A DNA stretch of 63,772 nucleotides from contig JAAGNR010000081.1 in assembly GCA_010435995.1 (NCBI GenBank), positions 1 to 63,772 of the forward strand, read 5' to 3'. The notes under the pieces were generated by a model, which did not search any database, was not told the origin of the DNA, and saw nothing but the letters and a program-made list of their open reading frames with translations. The position numbers were made by a program, and so were the translations under genes. Positions 1-11,125 of this stretch are shown piece after piece; position 1 is the first letter of the stretch, and every line of letters starts with the position of its first letter. Source of the DNA: Ferrovum sp. Its GTDB lineage: Bacteria > Pseudomonadota > Gammaproteobacteria > Burkholderiales > Ferrovaceae.

Positions 1-119
1 AACAGGGCTCGAATCGGGTCATCCCTCGCCACGATCAAGCCACCAACCCATCATCCAACCTGAAAATCAGACCATCAAATCCGGTGATCACACTCACTAG
101 ATAAAGACGCCTCCGACAG

Positions 120-2564
<2,445 letters not shown>

Positions 2565-2571
2565 CTACCGC

Positions 2572-3681
2572 TCAAATACGCATAGGCATGACAACATACT
2601 TGAATTGTTCTTCTGCTCCGGGAATGGTCAACAGCATACTGCTCCCTGTCTCACCAAAGGAGCAGGTGACCTGTTCCACAGTCAAATGATTCAGTACTTC
2701 CAACAAGTAGGTGATATTAAAACCGACATCCATGGGCTCCTGATGGTAGTCAACTTCCATATCTTCATGAGCTTCTTCCTGTTCGCTGTTAGAACAGATA
2801 ATGGCTAGGTTACCGCTGGTCAGGAGAAAACGAACTCCCCGTACCTTTTCATTAGATAAAATCGATGCGCGTTGCAAAGCATGCAAAAGTGCCAGACGGG
2901 ACACCGTCAAATGGCGATTATGGGTAGTAGGAATGACACGGTGGTAATCAGGATACTTTCCTTCGATCACTTTGGTGAGAAATTCCAGATTCCCAATGGA
3001 AAACACCACCTGTTTTGGATAAACCATCAACGAGACAGGATCATCGTTGGGAGCCAGTAACTTGATCAGTTCGGAGACCGTTTTACGGGGCAATATCGCT
3101 TCGATCTTGGAACTTTCTGTTTCCATAACATGGGTGGTAAAGGCCATGCGATGTCCATCGGTGGCCACAGCGGTTAGATGCAACCCATCCACCCCCAAGT
3201 ACGTTCCGTTCAGATAAAAACGAACATCCTGTTGTGCAACTGCATACTGAACCCGCTCTAACAAGGACTTTAACGTCCTTTGGGGAAGCGTTATGGATAT
3301 TCCCGGTTCTGATGCCGGCGCCATACAGGGAAAATCCACTCCCTCAAGGGTATGTAAATTAAACCGACTCTTTCCTGAGCGTACCAATAACTTACCGTCT
3401 TTGTTTTCCATGGTAACACGGCTACCCTCAGGAAGGCTGCGAACAATATCATGAAGCTTGCGCGCGGAGACCAAAAAAGGTTTGGGATCGTTGATCTCAA
3501 CAACTGAGGTCAGTGCTTTGACCTGAATTTCAAGATCTGTTCCCTGAACGCGCAAGGTATCGTTTTCCATATCGAGCAGAACATTCGACAGGATAGGCAT
3601 AGTCTGACGTCTTTCAACAATGCTCAGTAACGACTGAATTGGGCCTAAAAGATTTTCTCTTATTATTACTATGGTTGTCAT
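2572..3681 (-). CDS. dnaN: DNA polymerase III beta sliding clamp
   Basis: Ring-shaped processivity clamp of DNA polymerase III, acting as a homodimer around DNA. The 369-residue length matches the family (366 in E. coli), and the protein reads as three tandem clamp folds. Recognisable stretches are PILSNVLLD near the N terminus, VATDGHRMA in the middle, and the C-terminal end YVVMPMRI, which forms part of the partner-binding pocket. The start is ATG with GAGG just upstream. It sits between dnaA (225 bp upstream) and gyrB (43 bp downstream), all on the minus strand. Its promoter must lie in the AT-rich dnaA-dnaN gap, which is also the likely replication origin. Confidence 0.98.
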   Translation of the reverse strand: MTTIVIIRENLLGPIQSLLSIVERRQTMPILSNVLLDMENDTLRVQGTDLEIQVKALTSVVEINDPKPFLVSARKLHDIVRSLPEGSRVTMENKDGKLLVRSGKSRFNLHTLEGVDFPCMAPASEPGISITLPQRTLKSLLERVQYAVAQQDVRFYLNGTYLGVDGLHLTAVATDGHRMAFTTHVMETESSKIEAILPRKTVSELIKLLAPNDDPVSLMVYPKQVVFSIGNLEFLTKVIEGKYPDYHRVIPTTHNRHLTVSRLALLHALQRASILSNEKVRGVRFLLTSGNLAIICSNSEQEEAHEDMEVDYHQEPMDVGFNITYLLEVLNHLTVEQVTCSFGETGSSMLLTIPGAEEQFKYVVMPMRI

Positions 3682-3807
3682 TTATACCTCTAATAGATAA
3701 TAAATAAGTGGGAGAAATTTTGTTTACAGTACAATATTTCTTATTTAGAACAACAGCATATATGGTTTTAAACAACGGTATAAGTTACTTTGTAGGTAGG
3801 GATGAAA

Positions 3808-3816
3808 TGTGTATAA
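3808..3816 (-). promoter_or_regulatory. DnaA box, reverse orientation
   Basis: TGTGTATAA is the reverse complement of TTATACACA, a perfect match to TTATnCACA. It faces the 11-bp-phased array that begins 27 bp further right and flanks the AT-rich segment on its left. Confidence 0.7.
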
Positions 3817-3842
3817 CTTTTATAAAATCTCCTTTTCAGGAA

Positions 3843-3884
3843 TTATTCACAAACTACCCACAGTTTAATCACAGGATATACAGA
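3843..3884 (+). repeat. Array of DnaA boxes at exact 11-bp spacing
   Basis: Four nine-base units start at 3843, 3854, 3865 and 3876, each separated by two bases. They read TTATTCACA (perfect), CTACCCACA (two mismatches), TTAATCACA (one mismatch) and ATATACAGA (two mismatches). A fifth unit at 3887 (TTTTTCAAG) is poorer. An 11-bp period puts every box on nearly the same helical face, which would suit ordered DnaA filament growth from the strong box. The spacing is seen directly; the filament role is inference. Confidence 0.65.
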
Positions 3885-3906
3885 GGTTTTTCAAGACTTA
3901 TACCCT

Positions 3907-5250
3907 TTACCCATTCAGGATATGATTCAATGCTTCGAAATCTCGTTGGATAATTTGATCCGTCTCACAAAGAGATTGCACCTTGCGACAGGCGTGTAAC
4001 ACAGTGGTGTGATCTCGGCCCCCAAACGCTTCCCCAATGTCGGGTAAACTCATATTGGTGATTTCCTTGGCCAGAGCCATGGCCATTTGTCTGGGTCTGG
4101 CAAGGATTCGAGTGCGCTTTTTGGAATACATATCACTGACCTTGATTTTGTAATAATCTGCCACGGTTTTTTGAATATTTTCGATAGAAATTTGTCTGTG
4201 TTGTAGGGCCAGAACATCTTTCAATGCTTCGCGCGCTGATGTGACAGTAATCACTTCATTGCGAAAACGGGCATAGGCTACAACCCGTTTTAAGGCTCCT
4301 TCCAGTTCCCGAACATTCGAGCGTATATGTTTGGCTATGAAAAAAGCAACGGATTCATCGAGAAAAATAGATTCCCTTTGGGCCTTATTGATCAGGATAG
4401 CGACTCTCATTTCCAGTTCTGGAGGCTCTATGGCGACGGTTAACCCCCAACCAAAGCGGGAGATCAGACGTTGTTCCATGCCACTGATTTCTTTTGGAAA
4501 GCTGTCACAAGTGATAATTATTTGACGGTGTGCTTCAACTAACGCATTGAAAGCAAAAAAGAATTCTTCCTGGGTTCGAGTCTTGTTACCAAAAAACTGA
4601 ATATCATCGATCATCAGTAAATCTAGAGTATGGTAATACTGTTTAAAACTGTCAAAAGACTTATGTTGATAGGCTCGTACCACATCCGACACATACTTTT
4701 CAGCGTGAATGTAACGTACCTTGGCTTGGGGATTGTAATGCAGTATCTGGTTTCCAATAGCTTGAATCAAATGAGTTTTTCCAAGTCCTACACCACCATA
4801 GACGAACAGCGGATTGTAGGCACGTCCCAAATTTTCTGAAACCTGAATAGCAGCTGCACGGGCCAGTTGATTGGCCTTTCCGTTGACAAATGAGTCGAAG
4901 GTGAAAGAGGGGTTCAGTTGAGAGCGTTCCATTTGGGTAGAACGCCCATGATTCATAACCGAACTTTTTTCTTCCTGAGCGGTATTGATAATTTCTAAGG
5001 GTGCTGGACTAGATTCTTTTTGTTGCAAATAAACGGCGGAGAAGCCTTGTTGTAGCGCCAGAAATTCTATACGCTGGATGTATCGATCTTTGACCCATTG
5101 CAGGATGAAGCGATTGGGCGCAACGAGGGTAACGACATCATTATCTATGATTTCAATCAGAGGCTTAATCCATGTATTGAACTGCACAGAGGGGAGTTCT
5201 GCTTGAATATCCGCGACGGTTTTTTGCCAAGCTTCAGTTTGGGAAGACAC
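3907..5250 (-). CDS. dnaA: Chromosomal replication initiator protein DnaA
   Basis: AAA+ initiator that binds DnaA boxes, melts oriC and loads the helicase. The 447 residues include the N-terminal interaction domain (about 1-85), a short variable linker, the AAA+ core starting at NPSFTFDSFVNGKANQLA, Walker A GGVGLGKT at 152-159, Walker B LLMIDDIQF near 212, and the C-terminal box-recognition motif GRDHTTVLHACRKV near 415. The start is GTG, with a modest CCAGG upstream. The linker domain is shorter than in E. coli (467 residues). It is divergent from rpmH across 185 bp containing a near-perfect DnaA box, so autoregulation is plausible. Its downstream side borders the probable oriC. Confidence 0.98.
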   Translation of the reverse strand: MSSQTEAWQKTVADIQAELPSVQFNTWIKPLIEIIDNDVVTLVAPNRFILQWVKDRYIQRIEFLALQQGFSAVYLQQKESSPAPLEIINTAQEEKSSVMNHGRSTQMERSQLNPSFTFDSFVNGKANQLARAAAIQVSENLGRAYNPLFVYGGVGLGKTHLIQAIGNQILHYNPQAKVRYIHAEKYVSDVVRAYQHKSFDSFKQYYHTLDLLMIDDIQFFGNKTRTQEEFFFAFNALVEAHRQIIITCDSFPKEISGMEQRLISRFGWGLTVAIEPPELEMRVAILINKAQRESIFLDESVAFFIAKHIRSNVRELEGALKRVVAYARFRNEVITVTSAREALKDVLALQHRQISIENIQKTVADYYKIKVSDMYSKKRTRILARPRQMAMALAKEITNMSLPDIGEAFGGRDHTTVLHACRKVQSLCETDQIIQRDFEALNHILNG

Positions 5251-5355
5251 GAATTTTGTACCTGGAGTGATGAATCTGTGGGTTGTTATGAATCCCCCAA
5301 AAGCCGTTATTCTACTCCAGTGGAGAACACTTATTCAGTGCGGTACAGTTGAGCC

Positions 5356-5364
5356 TGTGGATAT
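5356..5364 (-). promoter_or_regulatory. Near-perfect DnaA box in the dnaA-rpmH gap
   Basis: TGTGGATAT is the reverse of ATATCCACA, one mismatch from TTATCCACA. It lies just upstream of the predicted rpmH promoter and upstream of dnaA on the other strand, a usual place for a DnaA autoregulatory site. The rest of this 185-bp gap (5251-5435) shows only the rpmH promoter. Confidence 0.45.
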
Positions 5365-5371
5365 TTTTATA

Positions 5372-5401
5372 TTGACAAAAAACATGGTTTTGTAGTTTAA
5401 T
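5372..5401 (+). promoter_or_regulatory. Predicted sigma-70 promoter for rpmH
   Basis: A perfect -35 TTGACA (5372-5377), an 18-base spacer and the -10 TTTAAT (5396-5401). Transcription would start near 5408, giving an rpmH leader of about 28 bases. It would drive rpmH-rnpA-yidD-yidC and perhaps genes further downstream. Confidence 0.6.
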
Positions 5402-5435
5402 GACGGGTTCATTAAGTTATAGTGGAATCTGAAAA

Positions 5436-5570
5436 ATGAAAAGAACTTATCAACCATCCGTAACCAAGCGGAAGCGTACCCATGGATTTCGAATCAGAAT
5501 GAAAAGCCGCAGTGGGCGAGCCATAATAAATTCTCGCCGAGCACAGGGGCGGGCGCGTCTGGCTGTTTGA
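5436..5570 (+). CDS. rpmH: 50S ribosomal protein L34
   Basis: Small, very basic protein of the large ribosomal subunit. The 44 residues begin [18 protein letters not shown] and continue through [19 protein letters not shown] to LAV, matching L34 along its whole length (44-46 residues in the family). The start is ATG with a weak GGA nine bases upstream. It is the first gene of the rightward cluster and stops one or two bases from the earliest likely start of rnpA, as in most proteobacteria. Confidence 0.97.
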   Translation: MKRTYQPSVTKRKRTHGFRIRMKSRSGRAIINSRRAQGRARLAV

Positions 5571-5571
5571 C

Positions 5572-5964
5572 CTGGTTTGGATCATAGCTATTCGGCTCCT
5601 ATCCAAACTTACGGGACAACATTCATTTTCGGCCGTATTTTCTCACCGACAGGGCAAGTCGACGCAACATTTTAGAATTTTGTTGCGTCCGAATGGGTTG
5701 GCAATGGTTCGATTTGGCCAGACCGTCAGTCGAAAAGTTTGTCGTACGGCGGTAGGGCGGAATTATATGAAAAGATCCTGTCGCGAGCTCATTCGTTATC
5801 AAGTAGAGCGGTTGGTTGGTATGGATGTTGTTTTGGTTCACAAGCTGGAGTTTACCCCGCAAGATTGGCAAAAAATCCAAGGTGAAATCGAATTTTTGGT
5901 AGGGTATTGTCAGAAATGTCGCGAATCTTACAGTTTCTCATCTACATCTACCAATTCTGTATAA
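5572..5964 (+). CDS. rnpA: Ribonuclease P protein component, start codon uncertain
   Basis: Protein subunit of RNase P, which helps the catalytic RNA trim tRNA 5' ends. Family motifs are clear: HSFSAVF near the N terminus, [20 protein letters not shown], and the RNR-like signature [12 protein letters not shown]. The reading frame holds no ATG, GTG or TTG upstream of the conserved HSFSAVF region. The first TTG (5680) would remove about 35 conserved residues. In-frame possibilities are CTG 5572 (one base after the rpmH stop, chosen here, 130 residues), ATC 5581 and ATT 5590 (124 residues, GGA eight bases before). In-frame stops at 5524-5529 bar anything earlier except CTG 5563 or ATT 5530. The C-terminal end overlaps yidD. 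Identity is sure; the start is not. Confidence 0.9.
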   Translation: MVWIIAIRLLSKLTGQHSFSAVFSHRQGKSTQHFRILLRPNGLAMVRFGQTVSRKVCRTAVGRNYMKRSCRELIRYQVERLVGMDVVLVHKLEFTPQDWQKIQGEIEFLVGYCQKCRESYSFSSTSTNSV

Positions 5965-6125
5965 GTCCATTTCTGGGACCTTCCTGTCGTTTTGAACCCA
6001 GTTGTTCCTGTTATGCTCAAGAAGCCATTGGTAAATATGGCTCACTTAGGGGATCAGGGATGGCTATTCGCAGGCTTTGCCGGTGTCATCCTTGGCATCC
6101 CGGGGGCTATGATCCTGTTCCGTGA
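5916..6125 (+). CDS. yidD: Membrane protein insertion efficiency factor YidD
   Basis: Small inner-membrane-associated protein thought to assist YidC-mediated membrane insertion. The 69 residues carry the family signature: an amphipathic N terminus, [20 protein letters not shown] with its conserved cysteines, [10 protein letters not shown], and the terminal [18 protein letters not shown] 5916 is chosen over TTG 5907 because the family begins close to that methionine. It overlaps the end of rnpA in another frame and stops seven bases before yidC, the standard rnpA-yidD-yidC arrangement. Confidence 0.93.
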   Translation: MSRILQFLIYIYQFCISPFLGPSCRFEPSCSCYAQEAIGKYGSLRGSGMAIRRLCRCHPWHPGGYDPVP

Positions 6126-6132
6126 GAATTTT

Positions 6133-7782
6133 ATGAAATTTCAACGAATCGTCCCCCTAGTTCTTTTCACACTTTCCAGTTTTATGTTGTGGGATGCTTG
6201 GCAAGCCTCTCATGTGAAAAAGCAAAATGTACCTGCACAAGCGACGGCCAGTATTCCCGCAACTACGGCACAAAACTCCGTACCTTCCATGGCAGGAACC
6301 CCACTCCCCTCGGTAACAACAGCGAATGCTGTGAGCAGCGAAGGATTGATTCATGGACAGCGCATTCGCATTCACACTGATGTGCTGGATGGCGATATCG
6401 ATACTACCGGAGGAGATTTACGCAGCCTCCAACTGATTAAACATTTGGCAGCAGATAATGATTCCAAGCCTGTGGATTTATTTCAGGACCACTCATCTCT
6501 TATCTATGTCGCTCAAACTGGATTGCTTGGCGATCATTTCCCCAACCATACCACGACGTTCCAGTCCTCTGCTCTTCAATATTCTCTAGAACCGGGTCAG
6601 GAAGAATTGTTGGTTCCTTTGCAAGCTATTGTGCCGGGAGTAGCAGAAGTTACAAAAATCTACCATTTCAAGCGGGGCAGTTATGTCATCGCGGTAGAAA
6701 CCAGATTTAAAAATTTATCCTCCTCCGCTGTCTCACCCTCTGCCTATTTTCAATTTCTTCGTGTATCCAAAGCGCCGCCCGGAGATCCCAGATTTGTCAG
6801 TACCTATACGGGACCAGCGATTTATACCGAGGCCACAAAATTTCAGAAAGTTCCGTTTACTGATATTGACAAAGGCAAAAAAGATTACCCGGTTACGGCT
6901 AATAATGGCTGGTTGGCTATGCTCCAGCATTACTTTGTTTCCGCATGGTTGCCTCAAGCAGGCGTACAGAGAGAATTCTTTACCAGAAAAATCAATAATG
7001 ATTTATACACCTCTGGAGTAATATTGCCACTGGGCTCCGTAGCACCCCAGGCGACAGCAGATATTACGGTGCCTCTCTACGCAGGGCCACAAGAAGGCGC
7101 AAAGCTTAAAACGTTAGCACCAGGTTTGGATCTCACCATCGATTATGGCTGGCTGACCATCATAGCGATGCCCATGTTCAGTTTGCTCAGCTGGATTCAT
7201 GGATTGGTGAGCAACTGGGGAGCGGCCATCATTTTACTAACCGTTTTTATAAAACTGGTGTTTTTTCCATTATCAGCAGCCAGTTATAAGTCAATGGCGA
7301 AAATGCGCCTGGTGCAGCCTAAAATGGAGCGCATACGTCAACAGTATGCTGACGATAAGGCTCGTATGAATCAGGCCATGATGGAGTTGTATAAAACCGA
7401 AAAAATCAATCCATTGGGTGGATGTCTACCCATGGTGGTTCAAATTCCTGTCTTTATTTCACTTTATTGGGTGTTATTGGGTGCAGTAGAGTTACGACAT
7501 GCCCCTTTTATCGGCTGGATTCATGACCTTTCCGCTCCAGATCCTTTATATATTCTTCCCTTGATCATGACAGCATCCATGTTTTTGCAGCAACGCATGA
7601 GTCCAAAGCCAGCCGATCCTGTTCAGGCTAAAGTGATGCAGTTTATGCCATTGGCGTTCAGCTTCATGTTTTTCTTTTTCCCTGCGGGCTTGGTTCTTTA
7701 TTGGGTCGTTAATAATTTGCTATCCATTGCTCAACAATGGCAGATTACGCGCATGATGGGTCAAGGTGGAGTTAAGTCCTGA
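6133..7782 (+). CDS. yidC: Membrane protein insertase YidC/Oxa1
   Basis: Inserts proteins, including ATP synthase subunit c, into the inner membrane alone or with SecYEG. The 549 residues have an N-terminal signal-anchor helix (IVPLVLFTLSSFMLWDAW), a long periplasmic domain (about 60-340), and a conserved core with five membrane segments, including LSWIHGLVSNWGAAIILLTVFIK, the cytoplasmic hairpin, NPLGGCLPMVVQIPVFISLY, and the final FMFFFFPAGLVLYWVVNNLL. ATG 6133 is chosen because it places the signal-anchor at the N terminus; an open frame extending to 5992 overlaps yidD and lacks similarity. The 3' end overlaps mnmE by 17 bp. Confidence 0.96.
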   Translation: MKFQRIVPLVLFTLSSFMLWDAWQASHVKKQNVPAQATASIPATTAQNSVPSMAGTPLPSVTTANAVSSEGLIHGQRIRIHTDVLDGDIDTTGGDLRSLQLIKHLAADNDSKPVDLFQDHSSLIYVAQTGLLGDHFPNHTTTFQSSALQYSLEPGQEELLVPLQAIVPGVAEVTKIYHFKRGSYVIAVETRFKNLSSSAVSPSAYFQFLRVSKAPPGDPRFVSTYTGPAIYTEATKFQKVPFTDIDKGKKDYPVTANNGWLAMLQHYFVSAWLPQAGVQREFFTRKINNDLYTSGVILPLGSVAPQATADITVPLYAGPQEGAKLKTLAPGLDLTIDYGWLTIIAMPMFSLLSWIHGLVSNWGAAIILLTVFIKLVFFPLSAASYKSMAKMRLVQPKMERIRQQYADDKARMNQAMMELYKTEKINPLGGCLPMVVQIPVFISLYWVLLGAVELRHAPFIGWIHDLSAPDPLYILPLIMTASMFLQQRMSPKPADPVQAKVMQFMPLAFSFMFFFFPAGLVLYWVVNNLLSIAQQWQITRMMGQGGVKS

Positions 7783-9142
7783 TACTATTGTAGCTCTTGC
7801 AACAGCCCCCAGCCCTGCGGGGGTGGGGGTGTTGCGTTTATCCGGTTCAAATTTGGCGGACTTTTCCCTCGCCCTGACCGGAAAGCCTCTTCCCCGTCCA
7901 CGGTTTGCCTCACTCCGCCCCTTTTATGACAGTCAGGGGTTAATGATTGATGCTGGGTTACTCCTTTATTTTTCTTCTCCACATTCCTACACGGGAGAAG
8001 ATGTTCTTGAAATACATGCCCATGGCAGCATTGCTGTTCTACATGCGTTGCAAGAGCACTGTATTGTTTGCGGAGCAAGATTGGCTAACCCAGGTGAATT
8101 TACGCTGAGGGCCTACCTTAATCATAAGATTGACTTGAATCAGGCGGAAGCGGTTGCAGATTTGATTGCTGCAGAGTCTTTATCTGCGGCACATTCTGCA
8201 GCGAATACCTTGGCTGGAGTGTTTTCAAAGGAAGTTCATGGCATTATTGATGATTTGATCAATATTAGAGTTTATCTGGAGAGTCATTTCGATTTTTCTG
8301 ATGAAGAAGACATTGCTGAACATGGTCAGGATGAACAAAGAATTTTTAAAGACAATATTCGACAAGTAATCAGTCGGGTGGATCAATTGTTAGAAAATTC
8401 TGCCCATGGGATGCTATTGCGTCAAGGAAAGACTATCGTATTAATCGGGTCTCCTAATGTAGGTAAATCCAGTTTACTTAATGCATTGACGGAAGAAGAT
8501 CATGCTTTGGTTACCCCAATTCCGGGCACGACTCGTGATTTGATTCGTGGGCACTTGGTCATACAAGGCATACCTCTGCATTTGATTGATACGGCAGGTA
8601 TTCGAGAAACCATTGATCCTGTTGAAATAGCCGGTATAGATAAAACATGGCAAGCAATTCAATCTGCTGATATTGCACTCATTGTCCTGGATATTCGCTT
8701 CGGACTAACGGTTGAGGATGAGAACCTTGTTAATAAATTGCCACATAATTTGCGACAGGTTTTTGTCTTAAATAAACGTGATTTATTGGTTCCTGATGAT
8801 CTCTCTTCAACTTGTGAGGGGATCATGTTTACAACTTCCCATGCGGTTTCAGCTAAAACAGGGGAGGGTCTTGCTGAATTAAAAGGTGCATTATTAGACT
8901 GGGTGGGTGGTGATCTCGCTGCTCAGGAAGCCCCCCTTATTCTTGCCAGAGAGCGACATATTTTCGGGCTCAAAGAAGCACGCGCCCATCTTATGCAAGC
9001 CCTAGAAGTTTCGTCAGTGAATGAATTTGCGGCCGAGGATTTACGCCTGGCGCAGAATTCACTATCCTCCGTGGGGGGAACTGATTTTGTGGCAGATGAC
9101 TTGTTGGGAGAAATATTTTCTCGATTTTGTATTGGGAAATAG
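7766..9142 (+). CDS. mnmE: tRNA uridine-5-carboxymethylaminomethyl modification GTPase MnmE
   Basis: GTPase that works with MnmG to modify uridine 34 of several tRNAs. The 458 residues show the folate-binding N-terminal domain (IVALATAPSPAGVGVLRLSG), a helical domain with HSYTGEDVLEIHAHG, the inserted G domain with P-loop GSPNVGKS at 228-235, GTTRD, DTAGIRE and NKRDL, and the diagnostic C-terminal CIGK (455-458). The start is GTG inside the yidC end, which suggests translational coupling. The gene looks AT-rich compared with those late in the window. A parS palindrome follows seven bases after the stop. Confidence 0.97.
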   Translation: MELSPDTIVALATAPSPAGVGVLRLSGSNLADFSLALTGKPLPRPRFASLRPFYDSQGLMIDAGLLLYFSSPHSYTGEDVLEIHAHGSIAVLHALQEHCIVCGARLANPGEFTLRAYLNHKIDLNQAEAVADLIAAESLSAAHSAANTLAGVFSKEVHGIIDDLINIRVYLESHFDFSDEEDIAEHGQDEQRIFKDNIRQVISRVDQLLENSAHGMLLRQGKTIVLIGSPNVGKSSLLNALTEEDHALVTPIPGTTRDLIRGHLVIQGIPLHLIDTAGIRETIDPVEIAGIDKTWQAIQSADIALIVLDIRFGLTVEDENLVNKLPHNLRQVFVLNKRDLLVPDDLSSTCEGIMFTTSHAVSAKTGEGLAELKGALLDWVGGDLAAQEAPLILARERHIFGLKEARAHLMQALEVSSVNEFAAEDLRLAQNSLSSVGGTDFVADDLLGEIFSRFCIGK

Positions 9143-9148
9143 TTATTT

Positions 9149-9178
9149 CCTGAGATGTTTCACGTGAAACATCTCAGG
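9149..9178. promoter_or_regulatory. parS: parS centromere site within a perfect 30-bp palindrome
   Basis: Bases 9156-9171 read TGTTTCACGTGAAACA, the bacterial parS consensus for ParB. The symmetry extends seven more bases on each side, so the whole 30-bp block is a perfect inverted repeat. It lies in the 72-bp mnmE-mnmG gap, about 5 kb from the probable oriC and 3.4 kb before parB. The same bases can be read as ATG plus FHVKH in frame with mnmG, which can mislead start calling. Established: ParB binds this motif and spreads. No second full copy was noticed by eye. Confidence 0.93.
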
Positions 9179-9214
9179 GATTTTTCATCGGTTTGTTCAA
9201 CAGGGTCCTGCTCT

Positions 9215-11125
9215 ATGGAATATTCAGACAAATTCTCAGTGATAGTGGTGGGAGGGGGGCATGCCGGTACAGAAGCAGCCCTTGCCTCAGCCAGAATGGG
9301 GCAAAAAACGCTGCTATTAACACAAAATATTGAAACACTTGGGCAAATGTCCTGTAATCCCTCAATTGGCGGAATTGGCAAGGGTCATTTGGTCAAGGAA
9401 ATTGATGCGTTGGGTGGCATCATGGGGCGCGCGGCAGACGCGGCAGGGATTCAATTCAGAATACTCAATGCCAGCAAAGGGCCTGCAGTACGTGCAACCC
9501 GGGCACAAGCAGATCGTCAGTTATATCGCACGACTGTTCGCGCGGCCCTTGAAAAACAGGAAAACCTTTGGGTATTTCAACAACCTGTAACCGGACTCAA
9601 AGTGGAAAATGGTCGAGTGATTGGTGTTGAAACTCAATTGGACGTGTGGTTTCGCAGTAGAACCGTGGTATTGACCACGGGTACATTTTTAGCGGGACTG
9701 ATTCATGTGGGGCTACAAAATAGTCCGGGTGGGCGAGCGGGCGATGCGCCTGCAATTCCATTAGCCCATCAGTTACGCGAATTATCATTACCTGTTGGGC
9801 GCTTAAAAACAGGAACACCGCCAAGAATTGACGGGAGATCGATAGATTACTCTAAAACCATTGAACAACCGGGAGATGTTCCCACTCCAAGGTTTTCTGT
9901 ATGGGATGATGGAAACATGGATGGAGGGGGGCGCCCTCAACAGATGTCATGCTGGATAACCCATACGACAGAAGAAACTCATGAAATTATTCGTCGTGGA
10001 TTGGATCGATCCCCCCTATATACTGGCGTGATTGAAGGAACTGGACCGAGATATTGTCCATCCATAGAAGACAAAATTCATCGGTTCTCAAGCAAAACTT
10101 CGCACCAGATATTTCTTGAACCTGAGGGGCTGCACACACAGGAAATATATCCCAATGGAATATCCACCAGCCTTCCATTTGATGTTCAAATTGACCTGGT
10201 GCGTTCCATCCCGGGATTACAATGTGCGCACATATTACGACCAGGATATGCCATCGAGTATGATTATTTAGATCCAAGGGGGTTGTTCTCCTCCCTTGAG
10301 TCAAAATCCATTAAAGGATTATATTGTGCGGGTCAGATCAATGGAACCACGGGATATGAGGAAGCTGCTGCGCAAGGACTGCTAGCGGGGATTAATGCAG
10401 CTCGCGCAGCATCTGAGCTGGAGCCTTGGTCCCCACAACGACATGAAGCTTATCTTGGCGTTATGGTGGATGATTTGGTTACGCGGGGAGTTACTGAACC
10501 CTATCGAATGTTCACCAGTCGAGCTGAATATCGCCTACAATTGCGTGAGGATAATGCTGCCATACGACTGACAGAGACAGCATGGAAGATGGGTTTGATA
10601 GATGCGAAAAAATGGAACCAATTCGAGCGTATGAGATACTCTATTGAGCATGAATTGGCTCGCTTGGGTTCCCTGCGCTATCAGCCATCCATGTGGTGCG
10701 ATGAGGATAATCAAATTTTTGGGGAAAATATTCCGGATCGAGATCAGTCTCTTTTGGAATTACTCAGACGCCCTGAAATCACTTACGCAACAGTACAGAA
10801 AGTTGCCCAAAGAATAGAAGGTAATAATGACACTGTCCCTGAAAATGTGGCAAATCAAGTCGAAATATTTATTAAATATCAGGGATATATTGAGCGTCAG
10901 AAGGATGAAGTGGAGCGTCAGAAGCAACAGGAACATCGGCAAATTCCGAAAAGCATGAATTATGAACTAGTCAAAGGGCTGTCTGTGGAAGTACGTCAAA
11001 AATTATCTGAATACCGACCAGAAACCCTGGGGCAGGCCAGTCGAATTCCTGGGGTCACTCCAGCGGCAATTTCTCTGATGATGGTTCATTTGCGCCGTCA
11101 ATCTGCTGGAGAATGGAATCAATGA
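9215..11125 (+). CDS. mnmG: tRNA uridine-5-carboxymethylaminomethyl modification enzyme MnmG (GidA)
   Basis: FAD-dependent partner of MnmE in wobble-uridine modification. The 636 residues (629 in E. coli) start with the FAD-binding motif [14 protein letters not shown] at about 11-24, then [75 protein letters not shown], and the helical C-terminal domain ending in [19 protein letters not shown] 9215 is chosen because the family begins about ten residues before GGGHAG; the upstream ATG 9155 lies inside parS. The end overlaps rsmG by four bases. Confidence 0.97.
   Translation: MEYSDKFSVIVVGGGHAGTEAALASARMGQKTLLLTQNIETLGQMSCNPSIGGIGKGHLVKEIDALGGIMGRAADAAGIQFRILNASKGPAVRATRAQADRQLYRTTVRAALEKQENLWVFQQPVTGLKVENGRVIGVETQLDVWFRSRTVVLTTGTFLAGLIHVGLQNSPGGRAGDAPAIPLAHQLRELSLPVGRLKTGTPPRIDGRSIDYSKTIEQPGDVPTPRFSVWDDGNMDGGGRPQQMSCWITHTTEETHEIIRRGLDRSPLYTGVIEGTGPRYCPSIEDKIHRFSSKTSHQIFLEPEGLHTQEIYPNGISTSLPFDVQIDLVRSIPGLQCAHILRPGYAIEYDYLDPRGLFSSLESKSIKGLYCAGQINGTTGYEEAAAQGLLAGINAARAASELEPWSPQRHEAYLGVMVDDLVTRGVTEPYRMFTSRAEYRLQLREDNAAIRLTETAWKMGLIDAKKWNQFERMRYSIEHELARLGSLRYQPSMWCDEDNQIFGENIPDRDQSLLELLRRPEITYATVQKVAQRIEGNNDTVPENVANQVEIFIKYQGYIERQKDEVERQKQQEHRQIPKSMNYELVKGLSVEVRQKLSEYRPETLGQASRIPGVTPAAISLMMVHLRRQSAGEWNQ

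Larger units (their letters stand above)
3682..3906. other. oriC: Probable chromosomal replication origin (oriC) in the dnaA-dnaN gap
   Basis: This 225-bp non-coding gap is strikingly AT-rich, especially 3682-3800, which could serve as the unwinding element. It contains two perfect DnaA boxes of the form TTATnCACA: 3843-3851 (TTATTCACA, plus orientation) and 3808-3816 (TGTGTATAA, reverse orientation). Degenerate boxes follow the first one at exact 11-bp steps. Gene orientation also fits an origin here: gyrB, dnaN and dnaA point left while the long rpmH-parB-atp series points right. A second candidate is the 185-bp dnaA-rpmH gap, which has only one near-perfect box. The oriC assignment is inference from box clustering and gene order. 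Origin mapping or cumulative GC skew would test it. Confidence 0.75.

Noticed and set aside
5680-5964. A short RnpA starting at TTG 5680
   Set aside because: It would lack the conserved HSFSAVF region, which is present in the same frame upstream.
9155-9214. An N-terminal extension of MnmG beginning FHVKHLR
   Set aside because: The ATG at 9155 lies inside the parS palindrome, and the extra 20 residues have no family similarity. ATG 9215 gives the normal N terminus.
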